Positions 1 through 7,910 of a stretch of 64,000 nt of DNA are shown one piece after another. The translations under genes and the position numbers were made by a program. The notes under the pieces are model-generated. The model saw only the letters and a program-made list of their open reading frames with translations. It had not been told where the DNA came from and did no database searches. Each line of letters opens with the position of its first letter. The first letter of the stretch is position 1. The DNA is taken from positions 165,362 to 229,361 of the forward strand of contig NZ_JZUE01000011.1 of assembly GCF_000969605.1 (NCBI RefSeq), read 5' to 3'. Origin of the DNA: Aquincola tertiaricarbonis. Lineage in GTDB: Bacteria; Pseudomonadota; Gammaproteobacteria; Burkholderiales; Burkholderiaceae_C.

Positions 1-80
1 TGTTCCATTCGGCGCAGGACGTGGACCGGCTGGTGGCCTCCATGCGGGAGCTGACCAAGCGCATGCTGGCCGGCCGTTGA
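1..80 (+). CDS. C-terminal end of a gene entering from the left (possible PLP-dependent transferase)
   Basis: An open frame enters from the left edge and stops at TGA 78-80. The visible residues read F-H-S-A-Q-D-V-D-R-L-V at the start and end in a basic helix. An 'FHs..DvdrLv' tail is common at the end of fold-type I PLP-dependent enzymes such as aminotransferases and oxoamine synthases. Only 25 residues are visible, so the family is a guess. The following PEP-CTERM gene is on the same strand 44 bases downstream. Confidence 0.4.
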   Translation, partial: FHSAQDVDRLVASMRELTKRMLAGR

Positions 81-96
81 TGCCGCCGCCCGTCCA

Positions 97-110
97 CTTG
101 ACTAGACAAG
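97..110. promoter_or_regulatory. CTTGACTAGACAAG palindrome, possible GntR-type operator
   Basis: CTTG-N6-CAAG inverted repeat built around the rare tetranucleotide CTAG. It lies just upstream of the ribosome-binding site of the PEP-CTERM gene. The core TGACTAGACAAG recurs exactly at 12950-12961, and a degenerate form lies at 7884-7897. GntR-family regulators such as HutC bind CTTGT-(A/T-rich)-ACAAG type sites. The assignment here is inference only. Confidence 0.3.
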
Positions 111-124
111 CCAGGAGTACCTCC

Positions 125-676
125 ATGATCCGCAAGCACACCCCGCTGGCGCTGGCCGCCGCGCTGCTGTTCATCGCCCACGGCGCATCGGCCGCCACCT
201 TCGAATTCACCGGCACTACCGCGGGCGGGCCCACGTTCAGCAGGCCGGTTGAAACGCTGGACTTCATCCCCACGATCGACCCGGTCGCCTACAGCGCGTT
301 CGAGTTCACCGTCAGCAGCACCGGCTTCTACAACTTTCTGAGCGTGGCCAACGGCGGCTGGGACAACTTCACCCTGCTGTACGGCCCGGGCTTCAACCCG
401 GCCTTCCCGCTGACCAACGCCATCGTGGCCAACGACGACCGCAACTTCACCGCCGGCGAGTCGGCCTTCTCGGCCAACCTGTCGGCCGGTGTCCGCTACA
501 CCTACGTCACCACCGGCCTTGAATCGATGGCGTTCGGCGCCTTCAACAACAGCATCGAAGGCATGGGCACCGTCACCGCGGTGCCCGAGCCGTCCACCTA
601 CCTGATGCTGGCGCTGGGCCTGGCGGCCCTGGGCTGCAAGCGGCTCTCAGCCCGCCGGGCCGCCCCAAGGGGCTGA
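125..676 (+). CDS. PEP-CTERM sorting domain-containing secreted protein
   Basis: A 183-residue exported protein. Its N-terminus is a signal peptide (basic MIRKH, then an Ala/Leu core ending GASAA). Its C-terminus is a PEP-CTERM tail: V-P-E-P-S-T, then a hydrophobic helix and a basic cluster. Such proteins are handled by an exosortase and end up on the surface or in exopolysaccharide. No exosortase gene is in this window. The body is rich in aromatic, Asn and Gly residues and has no recognisable catalytic motif. ATG 125 is chosen over the upstream in-frame ATGs because AGGAG (113-117) sits correctly before it and the signal peptide begins there. Confidence 0.85.
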   Translation: MIRKHTPLALAAALLFIAHGASAATFEFTGTTAGGPTFSRPVETLDFIPTIDPVAYSAFEFTVSSTGFYNFLSVANGGWDNFTLLYGPGFNPAFPLTNAIVANDDRNFTAGESAFSANLSAGVRYTYVTTGLESMAFGAFNNSIEGMGTVTAVPEPSTYLMLALGLAALGCKRLSARRAAPRG

Positions 677-716
677 CGCCCCCTCGGGGGGCCGCGAGCG
701 CAGCGAGCTTGGGGGC
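671..716. repeat. C-rich/G-rich Burkholderiales intergenic element between convergent genes
   Basis: CCCCCTCGGGGGG is followed by GAGCG-CA-GCGAGC-type inverted repeats and then TTGGGGG. Elements of this general form are scattered between genes in Comamonadaceae-like genomes (recalled knowledge, not searched). It lies between two converging genes ending at 676 and 722, and can fold on either strand, so it may act as a bidirectional terminator. Confidence 0.55.
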
Positions 717-721
717 TGGCC

Positions 722-1438
722 TCAGTTCTCGGCGTCGAGGATGAAGCGGGCGTTGTCGATCAGCACCTCCAGCCGCACCCGGGCGCGGCTGCCCAGCCGG
801 CCTTCGGTGCCGGCGGCCTCGAAGCATTCGATCTCGAGGTCGCCGGTGCCGTAGCGCTGCGTCAGGCAGTAGTACGGCCGGCCGCGGTTCATCTCCACCG
901 ACCAGCGCATCTCCGACGTGCCCGCCACTCTGGTGCCGCTGCAGTCGGCATATTCGGTGGAGCGCAGGAAGGGGCCGCTGTCGCCCACGCGCGCCGCGGT
1001 GGGCAGGTTGCCGGTCAGCGTGGACAGGCTGCACTCGGTGCCGTCGTAGCGGGTGCCGGCCACGGCGCCGGTGGCCGCGTTGTGGAAGATCTCCTGCGAG
1101 ACGGTGTCGGTGCTGGCATTGCCCTGCGACAGCGTGGCCGACTGCGTGGCCCGGTCGTACACCTGGTTGTCCAGCGGAAAGATGCCCGGCACGCCGGGCG
1201 CATAGCTCAGCCGAAGCTGGTAGTCCAGGTTGTCGTTGCCGCGGCCGGCCACCGTCCAGCTGCCACCCACCGTGAGCAGCTGGTGCATGCCGGCACGCAC
1301 GTTGAAGGTGGTGTTGGACGGCAGGCCGTCGTCATCGTCGCTGCCGCCGCCGCAGGCGGCCAGCAGGGTGGTGGCGGCCGCCAGGGCCAGCACCAGGGCG
1401 CCCGACAGCGGGCGCGAATACTTCGCGGGCGTGAACAT
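722..1438 (-). CDS. Predicted lipoprotein of unknown function
   Basis: About 238 residues. A type II signal peptide ends in the lipobox L-L-A-A-C, followed by GGGSDDDDG, a typical flexible acidic linker after the lipidated cysteine. An Asp so close to Cys+1 is not at position +2, so lipoprotein export to the outer membrane is likely. The mature part is mostly beta-strand-like, with four further cysteines that could pair. No family is recognised. Two adjacent ATGs (1441 and 1438) are possible. 1438 has the better spacing to the GAGG upstream. The frame stays open far upstream, but that stretch is antisense to the FUSC gene. Confidence 0.75.
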   Translation of the reverse strand: MFTPAKYSRPLSGALVLALAAATTLLAACGGGSDDDDGLPSNTTFNVRAGMHQLLTVGGSWTVAGRGNDNLDYQLRLSYAPGVPGIFPLDNQVYDRATQSATLSQGNASTDTVSQEIFHNAATGAVAGTRYDGTECSLSTLTGNLPTAARVGDSGPFLRSTEYADCSGTRVAGTSEMRWSVEMNRGRPYYCLTQRYGTGDLEIECFEAAGTEGRLGSRARVRLEVLIDNARFILDAEN

Positions 1439-1610
1439 CATTGCCTCGTTGATTGCCGTGCGTGTCACTTTAACTGCGGCCGGCGGATGCCGCCGAAGGC
1501 CACGGGCGGCAGAATGCGCCGCGCACCCCCGCCCGCTCCGCGGCCCCTGGCGGCCGCCCTGATCGCCCGATGTCGTCCACCCCTCGCGCCGCCGCCGCGC
1601 CCACCGCGGC

Positions 1611-3782
1611 ATGACCCGCCTGTCGATCCCCCGCCGCTGGACCTGGCATGTGCCGGCCCATGGCATCAACGGCATCAGCGTGGCGCTGGGCGTGCTGCTG
1701 GTGCAGCTGGTGGGCGGCCTGCTGGGCGGCCATGCGGCGGCGCTGGTGGCCTCGGGCGGCGCCATCTTCGCCAGCCTGGCCGACACCCCGAACCCGCCGC
1801 GCCGCACGCTGCGCCGGGTGGCCACCGCGGCCATCGTGGGCTTCGTGGCCACGGTGCTGGTCACGGCGCTGCGCTCGCATGAGCTGGCGCTGGGCGGGCT
1901 CATCACGCTGATCGCCTTCGTGTCCAGCCTGATGCTGGCCTGGGGCGTGCGGGCCGGGCCCATCTCCTTCGTGCCCATCCTGGCGATCGTGTTCACCATG
2001 GCCGCGCCGCCGCTGCAGGGCTGGCAGTCGCAGGCCGCGCATGCGGGCTGGACGGCGCTGGGTGGCTGCCTGTACCTGGTGTGGTCGGTGCTGTCGTCGC
2101 GGCTGCTGCAGCCGCGCTACCGCGCGCTGGCGCTGGCGGCCGCGCTGGAGGCCACGGCCGCGCTGCTGCGCTCGCGCGCGGCGCTGCTGCTGCAGGACCG
2201 CATGCGGCCCGAAGGTGCGCCGCCGCTGCAGGATTGGATGGACCGCCAGGTGAGCCTGGACGAGCGGCTGCAGGCCGCACGCGACCTGCTGTTCGAAGCC
2301 GCCCACCGCACCGGCGCCAAGGCGGCCGACGTGCCACGTGGCATCGCGGTGCTGCTGCTGGCCATCGACCTGCGCGACACGTTGCTGGGCAGCGAGCTGG
2401 ACCTGGACCTGCTGGGCCACGACGCGCCGGCCGAGCGCCTGCGCGGCCAGCTCGCCGCCACCATCGACACCACCGCCGCCGCGCTGGACCGCATGGCGCT
2501 GGCGCTGCAGCTGGGCCTGCCGGGCGATGCGCCCAGCTCGCGCCACCAGCCGGCGCTGGCCGATGCGGTGGAGGCCTTCGGCGCCAATCCTTCGCGCAGT
2601 GCGCTGGCCACCGCGCTGCTGGACCGCTCGCGCCACATCGCCGACGACCTGGCCCGCATGCAGGCGGCGCTGGCGGGCATCGAGCTGCCGCGGCCACTGG
2701 GCGCGGACGAGCTGCGCTTCTTCGTCTCGCCCGAAGGCTGGCCGCTGGCGGCGCTGCGGCCGCACCTGCGCCTGGGCTCGCCGATCTTCCGCCATGCGCT
2801 GCGCAGCGCGGTGGCGCTGGGCACGGCCTACTTCCTGGCGCTGGCGCTGCCCTGGGCCTCGCATCCGCACTGGCTGGTGCTGAGCGTGGGCGTGGTGCTG
2901 CGCGGCAACCTGGACCAGACGCTGTCGCGGCGCGATGCACGGGTGGCCGGCACGGTGCTGGGCTGCCTGCTGGTGCTGGTGTTCGCGCAGGTGCATTCGC
3001 CGCTGCTGTCCAGCCTGGTGTTCCTGGTGGCGGCTGGTACCTCGCATGCATTCGTCAACGTGCGCTACCTGGTCACCGCCACCGCGGCCACGGTGATGGC
3101 GCTGGTGCAGGCCCACCTGGCCGATCCGGCCGGCGGCTTCGGCGTGGGCGAGCGGCTGGCCGACACGGTGCTGGGCGCGTTGCTGGCCTGGGGCTTCAGC
3201 TACGTGCTGCCGGCCTGGGAGCGGCGCGGCGTGGGCCGCCTGGTGGAGCGGGTGCAGCGCAGCCTGCGCACCCTGGTGCAGGAGGCGCTGCGGTGGCCCG
3301 AGCCGGGCGCCCGCGACGTGGCGCTGCGCTTGGCGCGGCGAGAGGTGTACGAGGCCATCGGCGGCATCGCCGCGAGCGCGCAGCGCACCCGTGCGGAGCC
3401 CCAGCGGGTGCAGGTGCCGCTGTACGCCATGGCCACGCTGCTCACGCAGTGCCATGTGCTGCTGGCCCAGCTGGCGGCGGTGCGCACCATGCTCACCCGC
3501 CGGGCCGACCGGCTGGACCGTGAAGCCTCCGAGCACGCGCTGCGCGAGGCGGCGGCGGAGATCGATGCGGTGCTGGCGGCCATCGGCGATGCGCAGCGGC
3601 CGCCGGAGGCCGGGCCGCCGCGCCTGCCGCCGCAGAGCACCGGCGACCTGCGGCTGCCGCCGCTGGGCCACAACGAGCCGCTGCTGCCCTGGCTGCAGCG
3701 CCGGCTGGGGCTGGCGGTGCTGGGCGCGCGGCGGGTGGCCGCGGCCGCGGCGGCGGTGGCGCAGGCACGCCGGCAGGGCTGA
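1611..3782 (+). CDS. FUSC-family inner-membrane protein (YccS/aromatic acid exporter-like)
   Basis: 723 residues in the two-bundle FUSC layout. An N-terminal hydrophobic block (about residues 18-150) has four or five helices. A long cytoplasmic helical stretch follows, then a second membrane block (about 395-540) containing [13 protein letters not shown] and G-T-V-L-G, the FUSC signature region. A C-terminal soluble helical tail completes it. Relatives include YccS/YhfK and the AaeB efflux component. Neither an AaeA-like membrane-fusion partner nor an outer-membrane factor is next door, so an efflux role is only inferred. It is a single transcription unit, with a lipoprotein gene diverging upstream and a crp-type gene converging downstream. 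Confidence 0.85.
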   Translation: MTRLSIPRRWTWHVPAHGINGISVALGVLLVQLVGGLLGGHAAALVASGGAIFASLADTPNPPRRTLRRVATAAIVGFVATVLVTALRSHELALGGLITLIAFVSSLMLAWGVRAGPISFVPILAIVFTMAAPPLQGWQSQAAHAGWTALGGCLYLVWSVLSSRLLQPRYRALALAAALEATAALLRSRAALLLQDRMRPEGAPPLQDWMDRQVSLDERLQAARDLLFEAAHRTGAKAADVPRGIAVLLLAIDLRDTLLGSELDLDLLGHDAPAERLRGQLAATIDTTAAALDRMALALQLGLPGDAPSSRHQPALADAVEAFGANPSRSALATALLDRSRHIADDLARMQAALAGIELPRPLGADELRFFVSPEGWPLAALRPHLRLGSPIFRHALRSAVALGTAYFLALALPWASHPHWLVLSVGVVLRGNLDQTLSRRDARVAGTVLGCLLVLVFAQVHSPLLSSLVFLVAAGTSHAFVNVRYLVTATAATVMALVQAHLADPAGGFGVGERLADTVLGALLAWGFSYVLPAWERRGVGRLVERVQRSLRTLVQEALRWPEPGARDVALRLARREVYEAIGGIAASAQRTRAEPQRVQVPLYAMATLLTQCHVLLAQLAAVRTMLTRRADRLDREASEHALREAAAEIDAVLAAIGDAQRPPEAGPPRLPPQSTGDLRLPPLGHNEPLLPWLQRRLGLAVLGARRVAAAAAAVAQARRQG

Positions 3783-3806
3783 GGCTGCCGCGGCGCGGAC
3801 GGTGCG

Positions 3807-4466
3807 CTACCAGCGGTCGGGCAGCTGCAGCGCCAGCACCAGCAGGCCGCCTTCCTTGACCAGGTAGCCGCCGCGCTCCAGATCCTTCATCAGCCGGCTG
3901 ATCATCTCGCGCGAGCAGCCCACCCGGTGCGCCAGCGCCTGGTGCGTCAGCCGCTCGGAGATGACGCGGCGCCCGGTGGCATCGGGCTGCGCCAGCGCAT
4001 TCAGCAGGTGGGCCAGGCGGCCGTAGACGTCGTTCAGCGCGATCTGCCGCGCCGACAGCGTGGCCGCCCGGGCGCGCCGGATCAGCCGCGACAGCAGCAC
4101 GAAGGCGAATTCCGGATGCTCGGCCAAATAGGCGGTGAGGGCCTGCCTGCCCACCATCGCGCATTCGGTGGGCTCCAGCGTCACCACGCTGGCGGAACGG
4201 CGCTCGCCGTCCAGGCTCATCTCGCCCACGTAGTCGCCGGGTCCGTAGAGGCCATAGGTCACCTCGCGGCCGTTGCGGTCGGCCGAGAACACCCGCACCC
4301 GGCCCGACAGGATGATGAAGATCGCGTCGCCGGCATCGCCTTCCTCGATCAGCAGGGCGCCGCGGGGGCAGCGCATGCGGCTGCCGCGGGCGGCCAGCTC
4401 GGCCAGGTGCGCGGGCAGCGGCGGGGGCGGTTCGGGCGGCGAAGGCGGCGGCGGGGCCAGGGGCAT
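3807..4466 (-). CDS. Crp/Fnr-family transcription regulator, CRP-like
   Basis: 219 residues. A Pro-rich N-terminal tail (1-20) is followed by a cyclic-nucleotide-binding beta-roll with G-E at 81-82 and R-R-S-A-S at 89-93, resembling the cAMP phosphate-binding cassette (GE...RSA) of E. coli CRP. The C-terminal winged helix has V-G-C-S-R-E-M-I-S-R at 182-191. Its Arg186, Glu187 and Arg191 line up with the three DNA-contacting residues (Arg180, Glu181, Arg185) of CRP, so a TGTGA-N6-TCACA-type target is predicted. Three such sites occur in this window (see 21326, 32621, 33330). No FNR-type cysteines are present. A LuxR-type gene lies 64 bases upstream on the same strand. Confidence 0.87.
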   Translation of the reverse strand: MPLAPPPPSPPEPPPPLPAHLAELAARGSRMRCPRGALLIEEGDAGDAIFIILSGRVRVFSADRNGREVTYGLYGPGDYVGEMSLDGERRSASVVTLEPTECAMVGRQALTAYLAEHPEFAFVLLSRLIRRARAATLSARQIALNDVYGRLAHLLNALAQPDATGRRVISERLTHQALAHRVGCSREMISRLMKDLERGGYLVKEGGLLVLALQLPDRW

Positions 4467-4467
4467 C

Positions 4468-4484
4468 GCCCGATGCTATCGGGC
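4468..4484 (-). promoter_or_regulatory. Hairpin immediately before the crp-like start codon
   Basis: GCCCGAT-GCT-ATCGGGC is a perfect 7-bp stem with a 3-base loop, ending two bases before the ATG at 4466-4464. It occupies the place where a Shine-Dalgarno sequence should be, and no purine-rich ribosome-binding site is otherwise visible. It could limit translation of the regulator, or serve as the terminator of the LuxR-type gene ending at 4531. Confidence 0.45.
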
Positions 4485-4530
4485 GGCGGCCGTGCCGCGC
4501 ATCCCGACGATCACCGGCGCGGCGTGCCCG

Positions 4531-5277
4531 CTACATCGGCATCGTGCCGCCGGCCGACCACAGGCTGCGGCGCAGCGAGCCCATCAGCGGCGGCAGCACC
4601 GCCACCGTGCGCACCAGCTCGTCCAGGTTGCGCGCGCCCAGCTTGGTGCGGATGCTGCTGATGTGGGTGCGCGTGGTGGACACCTTGACGCCATTGCGCC
4701 GTGCGGCCTCGGCCGGCGAATCGCCGTTGCACAGGCACAGCAGCACGCGGGTCTCGGCGGCGGTCAGGCCATGGGTCTTGCCGAAGGAGACGGCGGTGAG
4801 CTCCTCGCACACCCGGCGCTTGCCCAGGACCACCAGCACGCTGCCGGACGCGGTGTCGGCGGTGGCGGCCAGCGGGATCACCGCCACCGTGCTGCGCTGG
4901 CCCTGCGGGCCCGCCAGCGCCACCATCGTGCGCAGTCCGCGGTGGCGGGCCGCTTCCAGCGCGGCCTGCAGCGCACCGGCCTCGCGCGGGCGCACGGCGC
5001 GCAGCCGGCGGCCGGCCTGCAGCTGCAGCGGATGCCATTCATCCAGCTGCGACAGCGCCGCATGGTTGGCATGGACTAGCTGGTCGTGCGCGTCCAGCAC
5101 GAGCAGCCCGTAGTCGATCTCCTCCAGCACCTGCGCCAGCGCCAGCGCCTGCGGCACGCCGCCGGGCGGCGGTGGCGCGGGGCGCGACGGCTCGGGCATG
5201 CGGCCCTCGCTGCGCAGGCCCACGGCGGACATTGCCGCCTGGGAAGAGGACATGGCTTCCATCATCTGCATCGACAT
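4531..5277 (-). CDS. LuxR-type transcription regulator with N-terminal PAS-like domain
   Basis: 248 residues. The N-terminal half contains a PAS-like sensor (Y-G-L-L-V-L-D followed by H-A-N-H-A-A-L). The C-terminus is a LuxR/FixJ helix-turn-helix: LTAAETRVL, then S-P-A-E-A-A and V-K-V-S-T-T-R-T-H-I-S-S-I. It has no receiver domain and no autoinducer-binding domain. ATG 5277 is preferred to the upstream in-frame start because AGGAG lies seven bases before it. The downstream crp-type gene may be co-transcribed. Confidence 0.8.
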   Translation of the reverse strand: MSMQMMEAMSSSQAAMSAVGLRSEGRMPEPSRPAPPPPGGVPQALALAQVLEEIDYGLLVLDAHDQLVHANHAALSQLDEWHPLQLQAGRRLRAVRPREAGALQAALEAARHRGLRTMVALAGPQGQRSTVAVIPLAATADTASGSVLVVLGKRRVCEELTAVSFGKTHGLTAAETRVLLCLCNGDSPAEAARRNGVKVSTTRTHISSIRTKLGARNLDELVRTVAVLPPLMGSLRRSLWSAGGTMPM

Positions 5278-5412
5278 CTTCGGCTCCTGGCACAACAGTC
5301 ATCGCTGCTGCTTGGAAGCGAGACTAGAGGTAACAAAGCTGCGCAGGGTGCAACTCTGACCGGGGCCTTTGTGCGGTTTTCACCTTCCGTGCACGGTCCT
5401 CCTCCAGCGGTA

Positions 5413-5433
5413 GGAGGCGGTGGCGCCGCCTCC
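5413..5433. repeat. Intergenic inverted repeat GGAGGCGG-N5-CCGCCTCC
   Basis: A perfect 8-bp stem with a 5-base loop, lying in the 266-base divergent space between the LuxR-type gene and the DUF4148 gene. No recognisable promoter hexamers were identified beside it. It may be an operator or a leader hairpin. Confidence 0.35.
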
Positions 5434-5543
5434 GCCGTCCGGTGGAGGGCCCGCGGCGCCGCGGCGCCTACCTTGGAGCCATGCCGGCACACCTCGGGTG
5501 CTCGATGGCCGGCACATCGCGGCGAGCGCCCATCGAGGTCCCT

Positions 5544-5915
5544 ATGAAGCAAGTCCTGCGTTCCATCGTTCCGGCCGTGCTGGCCGGCCTGCTGTGCACC
5601 GCGTCCGCCCTGGCCCAGCAGGCGGCCGCCGATGCCGGCCCCACCCGTGCCCAGGTGCAGGCCGAGATGCGCGCGGCCGAGGCCAGCGGCGAGACCCGTG
5701 CCCTCACCGGCGAGGACAGCGGCTCCGCCTGGCTGCAGGCGCGCCCGGCGCCGGCGGCACTCAGCCGCGCCGAGGTGCGCCGCCAGGTGCTGGAAGCCCG
5801 GCGCAGCGGCGAACTGGGTGCGCTGAGCACCGAGGACAGCGGCTCCTTCTACCTCGCCCGCCAGGGCGGTGCCATGCCGCGCCCGGCCACCGGCCTGGCC
5901 GCCGCGCCACGTTGA
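5544..5915 (+). CDS. DUF4148-type small secreted protein
   Basis: 123 residues with a clear signal peptide (MKQVLRS, a hydrophobic core, then ASALA before QQAA). The mature protein is a tandem duplication of about 31 residues. Both copies begin [ST]-R-A-x-V and end with E-D-S-G-S-x-x-L (about residues 33-63 and 72-102). The 'RAEV...L...G' motif is typical of DUF4148 proteins, which are abundant periplasmic proteins of unknown function in Burkholderiales. GAGG precedes the chosen ATG. Confidence 0.75.
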   Translation: MKQVLRSIVPAVLAGLLCTASALAQQAAADAGPTRAQVQAEMRAAEASGETRALTGEDSGSAWLQARPAPAALSRAEVRRQVLEARRSGELGALSTEDSGSFYLARQGGAMPRPATGLAAAPR

Positions 5916-5941
5916 GCGCCACGGCGCAGGGGCAGTACGCG

Positions 5942-6205
5942 ATGAACCACGACTTCCACTTCCTGAGCCCGCTGGAGCGCCGCTGCCTGCTGGTGGCCGG
6001 CATGGCGGCCGGCACGGCGGCGCTGGCCGCGGCGCTGATGCTGTTCGACGACGACGGCCGCACGCCCTGGTTCGCCCCGGGCAGCCCGATGGCCAGCGCC
6101 GCCGAGCACTGCGAGCGGCCTTCAGCCCCCGAGGCCCGGCATGCCTGCCTGCGGCGCATCGCCGCGGCGAGTGCCGCCGATGCGGTGGCGCTGGCCGGGC
6201 GATGA
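5942..6205 (+). CDS. Small single-pass membrane protein, unknown
   Basis: 87 residues. It has a short cytoplasmic start, one hydrophobic helix (about 17-38, LLVAGMAAGTAALAAALMLF), then a short acidic turn and a soluble C-terminus with two cysteines (C-E-R and A-C-L-R-R). AGGGG lies before the ATG. It starts 26 bases after the DUF4148 gene on the same strand, so co-transcription is likely. No family is recognised. Confidence 0.6.
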   Translation: MNHDFHFLSPLERRCLLVAGMAAGTAALAAALMLFDDDGRTPWFAPGSPMASAAEHCERPSAPEARHACLRRIAAASAADAVALAGR

Positions 6206-6207
6206 GA

Positions 6208-6225
6208 CCGCAGTCCAGGCTGCGG
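6208..6225. terminator. Hairpin CCGCAG-N6-CTGCGG after convergent genes
   Basis: A perfect 6-bp stem three bases after the stop of the small membrane protein gene, in the 88-base gap before the converging gamma-glutamyltransferase gene. There is no U-tract, so terminator activity is uncertain. Confidence 0.35.
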
Positions 6226-6293
6226 CGCTTCGAGCGGGTGCCGAGGATGGCCCGGGGCTGCGCGAGGTCGACCTGGCAGGCGACTGCAGACGC

Positions 6294-7907
6294 CTAGAAC
6301 GCCACGGCCTGGCCGTCCTTGCGCGGGTCGGAGCCGGCCACGTAGACGTCGCCATGCTTCAGCACCAGTTGCGCGCCGCCGAAGGCGAACACGCCGCTGC
6401 CGGTCTCGATCGTCACCTCGTGGCCGCGGCGCTGCAACTCGGCCACCACCTCGGGACTGAAGCCGGGCTCCAGCGCCACGCCACGGCCGCCGGTGACGCG
6501 CCAGCGCGGCGCGTCGGCGGCGGCCTGCGGGTTCTGGCCGTAGTGCAGCACCCGCAGCGCCATCTGCACGTGGCCCTGGCTCTGCATCGGTCCGCCCATC
6601 ACGCCGAAGCTCATCTGCGGGCTGCCGTCGGCATGCATCGCGAACGCCGGCACGATGGTGTGCGAAGGCCGCTTGCGCGGGCCCACCTGGTTGGCATGCC
6701 CGGCTTCCAGCACGAAGCCGTGGCCGCGGTTCTGCAGGCTGATGCCGGTGCCCGGCACCACCACGCCCGAGCCGAAGCCCATGTAGTTGCTCTGGATGAA
6801 CGAGACCATCATGCCGCTGGCGTCGGCGCAGCTCAGGTACACCGTGCCGCCCTTCTTCGGCGTGCCGTGGCCGGGATCGGCGGCGCGCTGCCGGTCCACC
6901 AGCCTGGCGCGCTCGGCCAGGTAGGCCGGGTCGAGCAGCGACTGCGGCGTGACCTGCATGTGGTCGATGTCGGCGTTGTGGCGGTGCAGGTCGGCCAGGG
7001 CCAGCTTCATCGCCTCGATCTGCAGGTGTACCGTGTCCACATGGTCCAGCGGCGCATCCCCCACGCCCAGCGCCTGCAGCATGCCCAGCGCCATCAGCGC
7101 CGCGATGCCCTGGCCGTTGGGCGGGATCTCGTGCACCACCGAATCGCCGAAGGGCTGCGACAGCGTGCCGCACCAGTCGGCCCGGTGTTCAGCCAGGTCG
7201 GCCTCGGTCATCACGCCGCCGTGGGCCTTGGCGAAGGCGGCGATCCTGGCGGCCAGCGGGCCGCGGTAGAAGGCCTCGCCCTGCGTGTCGGCGATGGCTT
7301 CCAGCGTGCTGGCGTGGCCTTCGCTGCGGAAGATCTCGCCGGCCACCGGCGCGCGGCCGCCAGGCAGGAAGCACTCGGCAAAGCCGGGCTGGCGGCCCAG
7401 CCGCTGGCCACCCATGGCCCACAGCCTGGCGATGATGGGCGAGACGGGAAAGCCCTCGCGCGCATAGCCGATGGCCGGTGCGGCCACCTGCGCCAGCGGC
7501 AGCTTGCCGAAGCGCCGCGACAGCTCCACCCAGGCCGAGACGGCACCGGGCACCGTCACCGCGTCCCAGCCGGCATCGGGCATGGTGGCGTGGGCGGCAT
7601 AGCGGTCGGCCGTCCAGGCGGCGGGCGAGCGGCCGGAGGCATTCAGGCCGTGCAGCTCGCGCCCGTCCCACAGGATGGCGAAGGCATCGCTGCCGATGCC
7701 GCAGCCGGTGGGCTCCACCACCGTCAGCGTCATCGCCGCCGCCACCGCCGCGTCCACCGCATTGCCGCCGGCCAGCAACATGCGCAGGCCGGCCTGTGCC
7801 GCCAGCGGATGCGAGGTGCTGACCACGTTGCGCCCCAGCACCGCGGAGCGGGCGGAGGCATAGGGCTGCGCCCAGTCGAGCGACTTGTCTAGATGAGTGG
7901 TGTTCAT
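6294..7907 (-). CDS. Gamma-glutamyltransferase family protein (Ntn hydrolase), no signal peptide
   Basis: 537 residues covering the whole GGT fold. The N-terminal large-subunit region carries the conserved A-G-G-N-A-V-D-A-A-V and the E-P-T-G-C-G-I-G block. The autoprocessing site is G-G-T-V-Y-L-S, with the predicted nucleophile Thr at about residue 352. Family enzymes cleave gamma-glutamyl bonds of glutathione or related amides after self-cleavage into two subunits. Typical periplasmic GGTs have a signal peptide and this one does not, as in the cytosolic YwrD-like and acylase-like branch. It follows the Bug receptor gene by three bases, so the two form an operon and the ligand may be gamma-glutamylated. 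A CTAG palindrome overlaps codons 4-8. Confidence 0.88.
   Translation of the reverse strand: MNTTHLDKSLDWAQPYASARSAVLGRNVVSTSHPLAAQAGLRMLLAGGNAVDAAVAAAMTLTVVEPTGCGIGSDAFAILWDGRELHGLNASGRSPAAWTADRYAAHATMPDAGWDAVTVPGAVSAWVELSRRFGKLPLAQVAAPAIGYAREGFPVSPIIARLWAMGGQRLGRQPGFAECFLPGGRAPVAGEIFRSEGHASTLEAIADTQGEAFYRGPLAARIAAFAKAHGGVMTEADLAEHRADWCGTLSQPFGDSVVHEIPPNGQGIAALMALGMLQALGVGDAPLDHVDTVHLQIEAMKLALADLHRHNADIDHMQVTPQSLLDPAYLAERARLVDRQRAADPGHGTPKKGGTVYLSCADASGMMVSFIQSNYMGFGSGVVVPGTGISLQNRGHGFVLEAGHANQVGPRKRPSHTIVPAFAMHADGSPQMSFGVMGGPMQSQGHVQMALRVLHYGQNPQAAADAPRWRVTGGRGVALEPGFSPEVVAELQRRGHEVTIETGSGVFAFGGAQLVLKHGDVYVAGSDPRKDGQAVAF
7884..7897. promoter_or_regulatory. CTTGTCTAGATGAG, degenerate CTAG palindrome
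   Basis: The left half matches the CTTGTCTAG arm found on the opposite strand at 97-110 and 12949-12961. The right half has two mismatches. It overlaps the fourth to eighth codons of the gamma-glutamyltransferase gene. It may be an operator inside the operon or a chance match. Confidence 0.2.
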
Positions 7908-7910
7908 GGC

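Noticed and set aside
5370..5383. TGTGCGGTTTTCAC as a CRP site before the DUF4148 gene
   Set aside because: The spacing is one base short of TGTGA-N6-TCAC and the fifth base is not A.
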